From assembly GCA_015065385.1 (NCBI GenBank), contig SVQK01000056.1, positions 186,001 to 250,000 of the forward strand: a stretch of DNA of 64,000 bases. The letters run 5' to 3'. Both the position numbers and the translations under genes were made by a program. Shown one piece after another: positions 43,490 to 51,587 of the stretch. The DNA comes from Oscillospiraceae bacterium (GTDB lineage: Bacteria > Bacillota > Clostridia > Oscillospirales > CAG-272). The notes under the pieces are model-generated. The model had not been told where the DNA came from. It did not search any database and worked only from the letters and a program-made list of their open reading frames with translations. Position 1 is the stretch's first letter. The number at the start of each line of letters is the position of its first letter.

Positions 43490-43703
43490 GGGACGGTTCC
43501 GCGCCTCCTTCCGGTATCGCCGGGGTGATCTTCCGGATCGCCTTTTCCAGCTTTTCACGGGGCAGGACCAGATCGCGCCCGCAGCCGGTACACACGATGC
43601 GGATGTCGCTCCCCACCCGGAGCACCTCGAAGACGGACACGCCGCAGGGATGCTTCTTTTTCAGCTCCAGTCTGTCCCCGACGGCGATTTTCGGAATGTT
43701 CAT
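43482..43703 (-). CDS. DUF951 family protein
   Basis: A 73-residue protein; ATG 43701-43703 follows GAAGGAG. The block VGDRLELKKKHPCGVSVFEV and the following IVCTGCGRDLVLPREKLEKAI define DUF951, with CGxxxF and a CTGC pair that may bind zinc or nucleic acid. It heads the operon with yfhO, ruvA and ruvB. The function is unknown; in many Clostridia it sits near chromosome segregation or ribosome-related genes. Confidence 0.88.
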   Translation of the reverse strand: MNIPKIAVGDRLELKKKHPCGVSVFEVLRVGSDIRIVCTGCGRDLVLPREKLEKAIRKITPAIPEGGAEPSHG

Positions 43704-43737
43704 GCCGGTCTCCTTCGCATATAATATCACAATCTAT

Positions 43738-43766
43738 ATTATACCACAAGGAGAAAGGTTTGTAAA
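43738..43766 (-). promoter_or_regulatory. Promoter of the DUF951-yfhO-ruvAB operon
   Basis: On the minus strand: TTTACA, 17 bp, TATAAT. Confidence 0.8.
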
Positions 43767-43841
43767 GAGCGGCGGGGAAAAAGGAAAAGCGGCAGGGATA
43801 ACCGCGGAGGACGGAAAGATTCTTTTTCTTTGTTCTTTCCC

Positions 43842-43870
43842 TTGCAATCGTTGATACGATCGTGTATAAT
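43842..43870 (+). promoter_or_regulatory. Promoter of the CD3324-family gene and its leader
   Basis: TTGCAA, 17 bp, TATAAT. The transcript would carry a leader of about 210 bases with a 12-codon ORF and a strong hairpin. Confidence 0.75.
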
Positions 43871-43922
43871 GAAATCACGGTAACCGGTGACCGAATACGG
43901 AAGAACAGGAGGGATTGAGAAG

Positions 43923-43961
43923 ATGATTGCCAGATTTTATTGCGAGGTGGCCGCGCTGTAA
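43923..43961 (+). CDS. Putative 12-residue leader peptide upstream of the CD3324-family gene
   Basis: ATG 43923 has AGGAGGG 10-15 bases upstream and opens MIARFYCEVAAL, then TAA. It lies in the same frame as the CD3324 ORF at 44091 (56 codons apart), with TAA 43959 and TGA 44058 between them. It may be a regulatory leader, or the first exon-like part of a decoding event; a chance ORF is also possible. Confidence 0.4.
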   Translation: MIARFYCEVAAL

Positions 43962-44000
43962 TCCCGCCCGGGATACGAACCGCCCCGCCTCATAATAAGC

Positions 44001-44041
44001 CGCGGACCGCAGCCGGACAACCCACGTCCGGCCTGTCCGCG
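44001..44041 (+). promoter_or_regulatory. Strong leader hairpin upstream of the CD3324-family gene
   Basis: Nested stems CGCGGAC/GTCCGCG and GCCGGAC/GTCCGGC around loop AACCCAC. No T run follows, so it is not a simple terminator; it lies about 50 bases before the ORF and could mask or present its ribosome site. Confidence 0.6.
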
Positions 44042-44090
44042 TTTCGGAAAGCGGGTCTGACCCGCCGCAGGATCGAAAGGTGGTTCTCTT

Positions 44091-44366
44091 ATCAACTATG
44101 TCAACGCGGAAGAAGTCCTTCCGAAAAATCTGATTGACGAAATCAGACGGTATTTCGAAGGCGGCGCCCTCTATGTTCCGAAATCCGACCCACGCGCCGG
44201 ATGGGGAACGGGCAGCGGCATGAGAGCCGAGCTGGACGAACGCAACCGCGCCATCCGAAGGGAATACGCGGAAGGCGGAGACGCGTCTGCTCTGGCGGAC
44301 AAATACTGTCTTTCCCCGGACAGCATCCGGAAAATCGTGCGGGAAAAGCGCGAGAGCCGGAAATAG
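44091..44366 (+). CDS. CD3324 family (Mor-like) DNA-binding protein with a non-standard start codon
   Basis: A 91-residue protein: INYVNAEEVLPKNLIDEIR at the start matches the M-x-YVN-xx-VLP start of CD3324 proteins, and the C-terminal LADKYCLSPDSIRKIVREK is their helix-turn-helix. The codon where family members have Met is ATC (44091-44093), with AAAGGTGG seven to eight bases upstream. The frame has no ATG, GTG or TTG between the upstream TGA (44058) and the conserved body. So either ATC is used as a rare start, or the start has been lost, or translation enters from the leader ORF in the same frame. The family is thought to be regulatory. Confidence 0.75.
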   Translation: MNYVNAEEVLPKNLIDEIRRYFEGGALYVPKSDPRAGWGTGSGMRAELDERNRAIRREYAEGGDASALADKYCLSPDSIRKIVREKRESRK

Positions 44367-44376
44367 GGATCGTCAC

Positions 44377-44409
44377 GACCGTGCGGAACAGCTCCGCGCG
44401 GTTTTTTTC
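44377..44409 (+). terminator. Rho-independent terminator after the CD3324-family gene
   Basis: GACCGTGCGGA pairs with TCCGCGCGGTT, then TTTTTTT. Confidence 0.85.
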
Positions 44410-44428
44410 GTCCGAACCGCTTTTTTTC

Positions 44429-44457
44429 TTTACAACCGGGCGGGAAAGTTGTATAAT
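44429..44457 (+). promoter_or_regulatory. Promoter of the GH5 operon
   Basis: TTTACA, 17 bp, TATAAT, about 50 bases before the GH5 start. Confidence 0.8.
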
Positions 44458-44508
44458 AAGAACAGAAAACGGACGGTTCGAGCGGATTGAGCGGATAGGG
44501 AGGACGAA

Positions 44509-46044
44509 ATGGGACTGAACGAAAAACTGTCGCGGGACAGAGTATTTGGATTCCTGCGCGGCGAAAACGGACGGATCGTGAACGGGCGGGGAGAGGAGAT
44601 CCTGCTGGTCGGCATGGGGATCGGCAACTGGCTTCTTCCCGAGGGATACATGTGGAAGTTCGGCGGTCCGTACAACAGGCCGCACAGGATCGGACGGCTG
44701 GTGCGCGATCTCTGCGGGACGGAATACGCCGTGAACTTCTGGCGGGAGTTCCGGGCGAATTATGTCACCGAGGCGGATATCCGCGCGATGGCCGAATACG
44801 GATTCAACTCCGTGCGCCTGCCCGTGAACTGGCGGGTGGTGATGGAGGACGAGCCGGGGATCCACTGGCGTCCGAACGGATTCCGGATCATCGACCGGTT
44901 CCTCGACTGGTGCGAAAAGTGGAAGCTCTATGTGATCCTCGATCTGCACGGCGCGCCCGGAGGACAGACCGGACACAACATCGACGACAGTCTGGACGAT
45001 ATCCCGCGCCTCTTCACGGACACCGAGTCCGATTCCCGCGGGAAGACGATCGCCCTGTGGGAGGAATTCGCCCGCCGGTACCGCGACCGCTGGATCGTGG
45101 GAATGTACGACCTTCTGAACGAGCCCGTGCGCACGCCGGTCGAGGGAGCGAAGGAGCTGCCCGATCTCTCGGAAGAGCTGAAGCAGTTCTACAGGGACTG
45201 CATCGCCGCTGTCAGAAAGATCGACGCGCGCCACATGTTCTCGCTCGAGAGCGTCTTTTGGGCCTCCCGGTCGGACTTCTTCACGGAGCGGTTCGACGAC
45301 AACGCCTGCGCCCACTTCCACCGCTACTGGTGTCCGCCGGACCGTTCCGCGCTCGATGGCTTCCTCGGCGTGCGGGAGAAGCTCGGCATGCCCCTCTTCC
45401 TCGGGGAGACGGGCGAGAATACCGGGGAGTGGTTCGCCGCCATGTATCCGCTGGCCCTGTCACACGATATCGGCGTGAACGTCTGGCCGTGGAAGAAGCT
45501 CGAAACGAACAACTCCGGCTGCTCCGTGAAGGCTCCCGCCGAATGGGACTGGATCCGGAACTATACCGTGGGCGGGGACCGGCCGTCCTACGAGCGCGCG
45601 CAGAGGATCTTCGACGAGTATCTCACGAACATCCGGTATGAGAACTGCGTCAAGCTGCCCCGGGTGATCGCCTCCATCACGCGCAGTCCGGGATGCGTCT
45701 TCCGGGCGTGTGATTATTCCGCCTGCTCCGGGGACGTGCGCCGGGTGGACCATGAGGGCAATCCGGCGGAGAAGTGGGAGAACACCCTCGTCTCCTTCGG
45801 CCCGGACGGGGAGGCGTCGTGGTCGCTCCATACCGATGGGGAAGCGGGCGTCGTGACGGTCGAGGCGGATTTCGGAAGCTCCGCGCTCGAGGTACAGGCG
45901 GACGGGGAGACCGTTCTCCGGACTTCCGTCTCGGGAAAACGCGAGCTCCGGATCCCCCTGCAGAAGAGCGAAGCGTTCACTCTGACCCTGCGCTGCGTCC
46001 GCGGCGGCTTTACGCTGGACCGCATCGGATGGGAAAAGGCGTGA
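44509..46044 (+). CDS. Glycoside hydrolase family 5 protein (cellulase/beta-glucosidase type)
   Basis: A 511-residue protein; ATG follows AGGGAGG. Residues about 15-360 form the GH5 TIM barrel: MAEYGFNSVRLPVNWRV, LYVILDLHGAPGGQTG, the acid/base Glu in YDLLNEPV (about 204) and the nucleophile Glu in LFLGETGENTG (about 298). The C-terminal 120 residues are a beta-rich domain resembling a carbohydrate-binding module. No signal peptide is seen, so the substrate is probably an imported oligosaccharide. It leads an operon with an amidohydrolase and an esterase. Confidence 0.88.
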   Translation: MGLNEKLSRDRVFGFLRGENGRIVNGRGEEILLVGMGIGNWLLPEGYMWKFGGPYNRPHRIGRLVRDLCGTEYAVNFWREFRANYVTEADIRAMAEYGFNSVRLPVNWRVVMEDEPGIHWRPNGFRIIDRFLDWCEKWKLYVILDLHGAPGGQTGHNIDDSLDDIPRLFTDTESDSRGKTIALWEEFARRYRDRWIVGMYDLLNEPVRTPVEGAKELPDLSEELKQFYRDCIAAVRKIDARHMFSLESVFWASRSDFFTERFDDNACAHFHRYWCPPDRSALDGFLGVREKLGMPLFLGETGENTGEWFAAMYPLALSHDIGVNVWPWKKLETNNSGCSVKAPAEWDWIRNYTVGGDRPSYERAQRIFDEYLTNIRYENCVKLPRVIASITRSPGCVFRACDYSACSGDVRRVDHEGNPAEKWENTLVSFGPDGEASWSLHTDGEAGVVTVEADFGSSALEVQADGETVLRTSVSGKRELRIPLQKSEAFTLTLRCVRGGFTLDRIGWEKA

Positions 46045-46094
46045 AGATCCGAAAAACCGATGAGTGAAAAACGGATGCACGGGAGGGCGGTTCC

Positions 46095-46991
46095 ATGAAA
46101 ATTCTGCCGAAGATCGATGTGCACGTCCACGCGGTCCCCGAGGTCCTGATCCGGAGGGAGAGAGGGGACGGGTATCCCACGCCCCGCGAGATCCGGGCCA
46201 TCTACGACGCCTACGGGATCGAAAAAGGCGTGCTTCTGCCGGACGGCTGCTATCCCGAGGGCTCGTCCGATATCTGCTCTCCGAGAGAAGCGAGAGCCAT
46301 GGTCCGGGACTATCCCGAGACCTTCGGATGGTGGTTCGCGCCCCTGTCCTGCGCCGCCGGCGGCAATTCCCCCGACACCGATCTCTCGTACTTCCTCAGA
46401 CAGTACAGGGAGGCCGGAGCGCGCGGGGTGGGCGAGGTCAGCGAAAACAGGCCCTTCGACGACCCGATGATGCTCAACCTCTTCCGCCACTGCGAGGCCT
46501 GCGGGATGCCGGTGCTCTTTCACATCGGACGGCAGGGCGGGGACTACGGGATCGTGGACGAGCTCGGCCTGCCGCGGCTCGAAAAGGTTCTCGGGATGTT
46601 CCCGAAGCTGATTTTGCTCGGCCATTCCCAGAAGTTCTGGGCGGAGATCGGTCAGACGGACGAGGCGTCCCGCGACGGCTATCCGTCGGGAAAGGTGATC
46701 CCGGGCCGCGTGCCGGAGCTCTTGCGGAAGTACCCGAACCTCCGCGGGGATCTGTCGGCGGGATCGGGCTATAATGCCGTCACGCGGGATCCGGAATTCG
46801 GCTGGGCGTTTCTCGAGGAGTTCGCCGATCAGCTCTACTTCGGGACGGATATATGCGCGCCCTGCAACATGCACAGCGACATGATGAAGCTCTCCGCCTT
46901 CCTCGACGACGCGATGGAGCGCGGAAAGATCTCCTACCGCGCCTATGAGAAGATCTGCCGCGGAAACGCGCTGGATCTTCTGGAAGGATAG
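46095..46991 (+). CDS. Amidohydrolase-2 family TIM-barrel protein
   Basis: A 298-residue metal-dependent hydrolase. Metal ligands are expected in KIDVHVHAVPE (HxH), VLFHIGRQGG, LLGHSQKFW and YFGTDICAP. The family includes decarboxylases and lactone or amide hydrolases. ATG follows GGAGGG, 50 bases after GH5. The substrate is unknown; linkage to GH5 and an esterase suggests work on a decorated plant glycan or its aglycone. Confidence 0.82.
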   Translation: MKILPKIDVHVHAVPEVLIRRERGDGYPTPREIRAIYDAYGIEKGVLLPDGCYPEGSSDICSPREARAMVRDYPETFGWWFAPLSCAAGGNSPDTDLSYFLRQYREAGARGVGEVSENRPFDDPMMLNLFRHCEACGMPVLFHIGRQGGDYGIVDELGLPRLEKVLGMFPKLILLGHSQKFWAEIGQTDEASRDGYPSGKVIPGRVPELLRKYPNLRGDLSAGSGYNAVTRDPEFGWAFLEEFADQLYFGTDICAPCNMHSDMMKLSAFLDDAMERGKISYRAYEKICRGNALDLLEG

Positions 46992-47024
46992 CGGGATCTA
47001 TAGCTGAGCGGAAAGGATACGGAC

Positions 47025-47837
47025 ATGAACGACACTTTTGTGCTTTTTGAAAACGCGCCCTACGGGGACCACGAACGCCAGCGGTACGACCTGATCCTGC
47101 CGGAGGAAAATGCCGGAGAACGCGGACTGATCCTCTTCATACACGGCGGGTCGTGGATCCACGGGGATAAAGCGGCCTATCGGGACGATCTCGATTTCTG
47201 GGCGGGTAAGGGATTCGCGGCGGCTTCCGTCAACTACCACTATCTCGCGCCGGATGTCCATATGGACACGCTGGTCTCGGACATCGCGCTCGCCGTCTTT
47301 GCGATCCGAAGGAAGGCGGAGGCGCACGGCGTGAAGCTCGGGAAGGCCCTTCTCACCGGAGCCTCGGCGGGGGGCCATCTCTCCCTGCTCTACGCCTATT
47401 CCATGGCGGAGATTTCGGCGATTAAGCCTGCGTGCGTGGTGGACTACTGCGGCCCCGCGCTTCTGTCGGACGAAAAGCTCCTGTTTACCGCGCCCGAACA
47501 CCATCCGCCGATGGATCAGTGGATCGAGCTCTTTTCCAACCTGACGGGGATCCCCTTTACTCTTGAAAACTGGAAGGCTGTCATACGGGAGCTGGACCGC
47601 TACTCGCCCGTGACCTATATTTCGGACTCCTCCGTACCGACGATCCTTGTGTACGGGATGAAGGACGACGTGGTGCCGTTCTCGAACGCAAAGGCGCTCC
47701 GGGACGGACTCGAGGCGCACGGAGTGGAGTATGTTTTCCTTCCCATGCCGGAGGCGGGACACGGACTGGAACAGCCGGAGATCTTCGAGGAATCGAAGGC
47801 GCTCTTCGGCCTGTACGCGGAGCGGTTTCTGCGGTGA
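47025..47837 (+). CDS. Alpha/beta-hydrolase fold esterase (BD-FAE-like)
   Basis: A 270-residue esterase. The oxyanion motif is LFIHGGSWIHGD, the nucleophile Ser is in LLTGASAGGHLS (GxSxG), the Asp is in GMKDDVVPF and the His in EAGHGLEQPE, so the triad is complete. It resembles BD-FAE-type carbohydrate esterases that remove acyl groups from polysaccharides. The start is 33 bases after the amidohydrolase, in the GH5 operon. Cytoplasmic. Confidence 0.85.
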   Translation: MNDTFVLFENAPYGDHERQRYDLILPEENAGERGLILFIHGGSWIHGDKAAYRDDLDFWAGKGFAAASVNYHYLAPDVHMDTLVSDIALAVFAIRRKAEAHGVKLGKALLTGASAGGHLSLLYAYSMAEISAIKPACVVDYCGPALLSDEKLLFTAPEHHPPMDQWIELFSNLTGIPFTLENWKAVIRELDRYSPVTYISDSSVPTILVYGMKDDVVPFSNAKALRDGLEAHGVEYVFLPMPEAGHGLEQPEIFEESKALFGLYAERFLR

Positions 47838-47881
47838 CGGCGGGAGAGCGGCAAGTTTTCCGATGTTTTCCGTTTTTTTCC

Positions 47882-47910
47882 TTGACGGGAGACCGATCGC
47901 GTGATATACT
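47882..47910 (+). promoter_or_regulatory. Promoter of the DUF3048 lipoprotein gene
   Basis: TTGACG, 17 bp, TATACT with an extended TG. Confidence 0.75.
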
Positions 47911-47955
47911 TGCACTAACGTTTGGATCGCTATCTGCTGAATTGAAGGATGGATT

Positions 47956-49575
47956 ATGGCAAACAGACTGTTTCGGAAAGCTGCCGCGGCGTTGACGGCG
48001 GTATGGATGCTTCTCTCCTCCGCCGGATGCGCGACAGAGGTCCCATTGGACGAACTGCCCGCGGAAACGACGGGGACGGAGGCACCTTTGACGGAACCCG
48101 GCGCGGAACCGGAGGAGAAGATCGAAGACTCGACGCCTGCGACGGAAGCGTCCGTTGAGTTCTTGCCCGCCGAGACGGAGTCCTTCGAGACCGTCCCCGC
48201 AGAGCCTGAACCGGAGCCCGAAGAGTCTGAGCCTGAGTCTGAGCCCGAATCCGAGCCGGAACCGGTCGAGCCCGAGCCGGAACCTGAGGAGCCCGAGACG
48301 GAATCCGCCGAACCGGATCCCGGGACAGAGGCGCCGGACCCCATAGACGCGGAGGACACGGAGAAACCGGCGGACGCGGAACCCGACGGCAAGTCCGAGG
48401 ACAGCGAACCGGAAGGGAAAGAGAAATCCGAAGAGCAGGCCGATCCCGATGAAGAGAAAGAACCCGAGGAGACCAACATCGCCGGAGTGAAAATGTCCGA
48501 GGTCCTTCTTCTGAGAGAGCGGGACGAAGCGCGGAAAAAGGCGGAGAAAGCCGAAAAAGCCGAGCAGGAGAAGAAGGAAGCAGCGCGGCTGGCTGCCGAG
48601 GCGGCGATCCGGAACGCGAGAGGAACCGGCGCGTACAGCTATTTCGACGGAATCACCTGCTCTCCTGAACAGCAGCAGAAGCGGCCCGTCGCCATCATGC
48701 TGAACAACCTGAAGCTCCAGCTGCCCCAGTACGGGCTGGACTACGGACAGATCTTCTTCGAGTGCGTCACGGAGGGATCCATCACCCGTTTGATGATGCT
48801 CACCACGAATTATGAGAGTCTGGGGACAGTGGGCTCCATCCGGTCCTCCCGTGAGATCTTCGCGGATTTCGTCCCCGACTTCGACGCGATCTACGTCCAC
48901 GCCGGCGGAAGTCCCGGAGCGTACGCCACCATCATGAACCGCGGCATCGACAGCCTGGACGGTGCGAATATGTACCTTCCGTCCACTTACTTCCGCGATC
49001 AGTGGAGACTGAACAACATCGGCTATGAGCACAGCCTCATGACAAACGGCGCGGGGATCGTCTCCGGCATCCAGTTCAAGGGCTACCGGACGCAGCTGAG
49101 AGCGGGTTTCACGCCTACTTTCAATTTCTACGACGAGAACACCAACAACGTCATCGGAGGCGCGGCGGCGGAGCATGTCCGGGTCTATTCCACCCCCATC
49201 CAGACGGTGGACTTCGTCTATAACGCCTGGACGGGTCAGTATGTGCGCTACCATTACAACGGAATCGCCCATGTGGACGGAAACTCCGGCACGCAGATCG
49301 CCGTGAAAAACGTGATTCTCCTGTTTATGGACATCGGCGTCATCCCCGGAGACGAGAAGAGCCGCGTCGCGGTGTCGAACGTGGGAACCGGAACGGGCTA
49401 TTACATGACGAACGGCCAGTGGCGGCAGATCGCGTGGTCCCGGAGCAGCTCGACCGACTCCATGCATTACTCCTACGCCGACGGAACGCCCCTGATCCTC
49501 AACGCGGGGAAGACCTTCGTCTGCGTGGTGGAAAAGTCCGTCGCAAATTCCGTGGAGTTCAACCACCAGTGGTGA
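47956..49575 (+). CDS. DUF3048 (YerB-like) lipoprotein with long Pro/Glu-rich linker
   Basis: A 539-residue lipoprotein: lipobox SSAGC (Cys about 24), then a long acidic linker with PEPEPEE-type repeats (about 30-170), a basic/Ala coiled stretch (about 175-215), and the DUF3048 domain (about 220-539). Domain blocks are KRPVAIMLNNLKLQLPQYGL, FFECVTEGSITRLMML, GSIRSSREIFADF and YMTNGQWRQIAWSR. YerB-type proteins are extracellular and of unknown function, sometimes linked to spore or cell-wall work. The linker is much longer than usual and shares its style with the neighbouring GH76 and AlgJ-like proteins. Confidence 0.88.
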   Translation: MANRLFRKAAAALTAVWMLLSSAGCATEVPLDELPAETTGTEAPLTEPGAEPEEKIEDSTPATEASVEFLPAETESFETVPAEPEPEPEESEPESEPESEPEPVEPEPEPEEPETESAEPDPGTEAPDPIDAEDTEKPADAEPDGKSEDSEPEGKEKSEEQADPDEEKEPEETNIAGVKMSEVLLLRERDEARKKAEKAEKAEQEKKEAARLAAEAAIRNARGTGAYSYFDGITCSPEQQQKRPVAIMLNNLKLQLPQYGLDYGQIFFECVTEGSITRLMMLTTNYESLGTVGSIRSSREIFADFVPDFDAIYVHAGGSPGAYATIMNRGIDSLDGANMYLPSTYFRDQWRLNNIGYEHSLMTNGAGIVSGIQFKGYRTQLRAGFTPTFNFYDENTNNVIGGAAAEHVRVYSTPIQTVDFVYNAWTGQYVRYHYNGIAHVDGNSGTQIAVKNVILLFMDIGVIPGDEKSRVAVSNVGTGTGYYMTNGQWRQIAWSRSSSTDSMHYSYADGTPLILNAGKTFVCVVEKSVANSVEFNHQW

Positions 49576-49602
49576 GACTGCCGCCTTTGGAACAAAAAAC
49601 TC

Positions 49603-49638
49603 AAAACCGTCTTTCCGTGAACCGGAGGGCGGTTTTTT
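49603..49638 (+). terminator. Rho-independent terminator after the DUF3048 gene
   Basis: AAAACCGTCTTTCCG pairs with CGGAGGGCGGTTTT and ends in T. Confidence 0.8.
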
Positions 49639-49675
49639 CCGTCCGATCCGGGCAGCTCCGGCAGGGACGGACGGC

Positions 49676-49704
49676 TTGCAAACGGCAGGGCGATATGGTA
49701 TAAT
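49676..49704 (+). promoter_or_regulatory. Promoter of the GH127 gene
   Basis: TTGCAA, 17 bp, TATAAT, about 35 bases before the ATG. Confidence 0.8.
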
Positions 49705-49739
49705 GGGGCAAATCCGACCGAACGAAAAGGAGTCCGCCC

Positions 49740-51533
49740 ATGAAACCAGCCGGACGCTACGTTTCCCTCGATTCCATCCGCCTTGCCCCGTCCCGCTTCG
49801 CCGACAACATGGCTCGGGACCTCGCCTATCTCCGGAAGCTGGATCCCGACCGGATGCTTTATAATTTCCGCAAAGCCTTCGGCGTTCCGACCGAAGCGGA
49901 ACCGCTGTACGGCTGGGACGAGGAAACCGGACTGCTCCGCGGCCATTCCGCCGGCCATTTCCTCTCCGCCCTCGCCATTGCCGTCACCGCGACGGGGGAT
50001 CATGCGCTCGCGGACAAGCTCTCGTATATGATCCATGAGCTCCGCTCGCTCCAGCTTCTTTCGCGCGGACGCGCACGGGAGTTTGTCACCGTCTGCACGC
50101 CCGAGGACTGCCCGCAGGAGAAGTGGAGCCGGGATCCCTCCGTCTGGGGAGAGGGCTTTCTCTCCGCCTATTCCCCCGATCAGTTCGCCCTGCTCGAGCA
50201 GTTCACACCCTACGCGAAGATCTGGGCGCCATACTATACGCTCCACAAGATCGCGGCGGGATTGATCGAAGCCTACGAGCGGACGGGGAACGAAGAGGCG
50301 CTGGCTTCGGCTCGCGGGATCGGCGACTGGGTCTGCGACCGCCTGTCCGCCCTGACGCCCGAGCACAGACGGAAGATGTGGAGCCTCTACATCGCGGGCG
50401 AGTACGGCGGCATGAACGAATCCATGGCCCGGCTCGCGCTTCTGACCGGGGAGGGGAAATACCTCGACTGCGCGCGGCTTTTCGACAACGAGAACATCTT
50501 CCCGGGACTGTCCGAGGGGATCGACACCTTCCAAGGGCTCCACGCCAATCAGCACATCCCGCAGATCATGGGCGCGATGCTGGAATACGAGGCGTCGGAC
50601 GATCCGAAATACCGCCGCGTTGCCCGCTCCTTCCTCTCCCACACGCTGGCCCATCACATGTACGCGATCGGCGGCGTCGGGCAGGGGGAGCGGTTCCACG
50701 AGCCGGACGCCCTCGCAAAGTGGATCAAAGAGGGCACCAACTGCGAGACCTGCGCCACCTACAATCTGTTGAAACTGGCGCGGGAGCTCTACGCCCACGA
50801 CCCAGAAGACGCCGGGCTGATGGACTATTACGAGCGGGGACTGTACAATCACATCCTTGCCTCTCAGAACCCGTTCGGAAACGAGCATGAAACGAATGCC
50901 GTCACCTATATGCTTCCCATCGGCCCCGGCGCGGAGAAGGAGTATTCGAACGACTGGTGGGCGTTCACCTGCTGTCACGGTACGGGGATGGAGAACCACG
51001 TCAAGTACCCGGACGCGGAGGTTTTCCGCACGGAGGACACTGTGTATCTCAATCAGTTTATCCCGTGCGTCACAGAGGAGGACGGGTTTGCGCTCGACGT
51101 TGCGGTCTCGTTCCCGGAGGGGCGGGGAACCGTCACCGCCTGCTCCGACCGGCCTCAGACCCTGAAACTGCGGATCCCGCTCTGGTGCGGAGAAAACCCC
51201 TTCCGGGCAGAAGGGCTGACGACCGCGGGCCGGTACGCCTCCGTGAAGCTCGAACCCGGCGTTTCTGTCACGATCGGCGTCCGGTTCCGGTACCGCGCGC
51301 GGTTTGAGTTCACGCCCGATCTGACACAGGACGGATACCGCCTCGCCGCGCTCCTATACGGTCCCTTCGTCATGGTCACGGAGGACGCCTCGAAGGAGTT
51401 CCTCACCCTTGACGCCGACCGCCTGCCGACGCCCGCTCCGGACCGCTTCGGACTCTGGTTCTGCGGACGGCTGTTCATCCCCATGTATGAAGCGCACGGG
51501 ATCCCGTATCACACCTACTTCAAGCTGAACTGA
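49740..51533 (+). CDS. Glycoside hydrolase family 127 (beta-L-arabinofuranosidase, DUF1680)
   Basis: A 597-residue cytoplasmic enzyme; ATG follows AAAGGAG. The (alpha/alpha)6 barrel begins with LYGWDEETGLLRGHSAGHFL. The zinc-binding and catalytic centre of GH127 is visible: Glu and Cys in CETCATYNLLKLAR (about 333-346) and the Cys pair in FTCCHGTGMENH (about 409-416). The C-terminal beta domains complete the fold. GH127 releases terminal beta-L-arabinofuranose from plant glycoproteins and pectin side chains. It has its own promoter and no linked transporter. Confidence 0.92.
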   Translation: MKPAGRYVSLDSIRLAPSRFADNMARDLAYLRKLDPDRMLYNFRKAFGVPTEAEPLYGWDEETGLLRGHSAGHFLSALAIAVTATGDHALADKLSYMIHELRSLQLLSRGRAREFVTVCTPEDCPQEKWSRDPSVWGEGFLSAYSPDQFALLEQFTPYAKIWAPYYTLHKIAAGLIEAYERTGNEEALASARGIGDWVCDRLSALTPEHRRKMWSLYIAGEYGGMNESMARLALLTGEGKYLDCARLFDNENIFPGLSEGIDTFQGLHANQHIPQIMGAMLEYEASDDPKYRRVARSFLSHTLAHHMYAIGGVGQGERFHEPDALAKWIKEGTNCETCATYNLLKLARELYAHDPEDAGLMDYYERGLYNHILASQNPFGNEHETNAVTYMLPIGPGAEKEYSNDWWAFTCCHGTGMENHVKYPDAEVFRTEDTVYLNQFIPCVTEEDGFALDVAVSFPEGRGTVTACSDRPQTLKLRIPLWCGENPFRAEGLTTAGRYASVKLEPGVSVTIGVRFRYRARFEFTPDLTQDGYRLAALLYGPFVMVTEDASKEFLTLDADRLPTPAPDRFGLWFCGRLFIPMYEAHGIPYHTYFKLN

Positions 51534-51544
51534 ATCAAGAAAAG

Positions 51545-51583
51545 CCGACGCCGATCCCGATCCCGAACCGCGCCGGTTTTTTC
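51545..51583. terminator. Terminator after the GH127 gene
   Basis: GCCGACGC and GCGCCGG form a stem around an A/C-rich loop, followed by TTTTTT on the plus strand. Confidence 0.6.
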
Positions 51584-51587
51584 GCGC

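Noticed and set aside
44001-44041. Terminator upstream of the CD3324-family gene
   Set aside because: The hairpin is strong but has no following T run.
43940-44137. A 65-codon plus-strand frame in the CD3324 leader
   Set aside because: It crosses the hairpin, has no ribosome site and overlaps the conserved CD3324 start in another frame.
47581-49566. Long minus-strand frames opposite the DUF3048 and esterase genes
   Set aside because: Phe/Gly/Arg-rich repeats mirror the Pro/Glu codons of the real gene; no ribosome site and no family.
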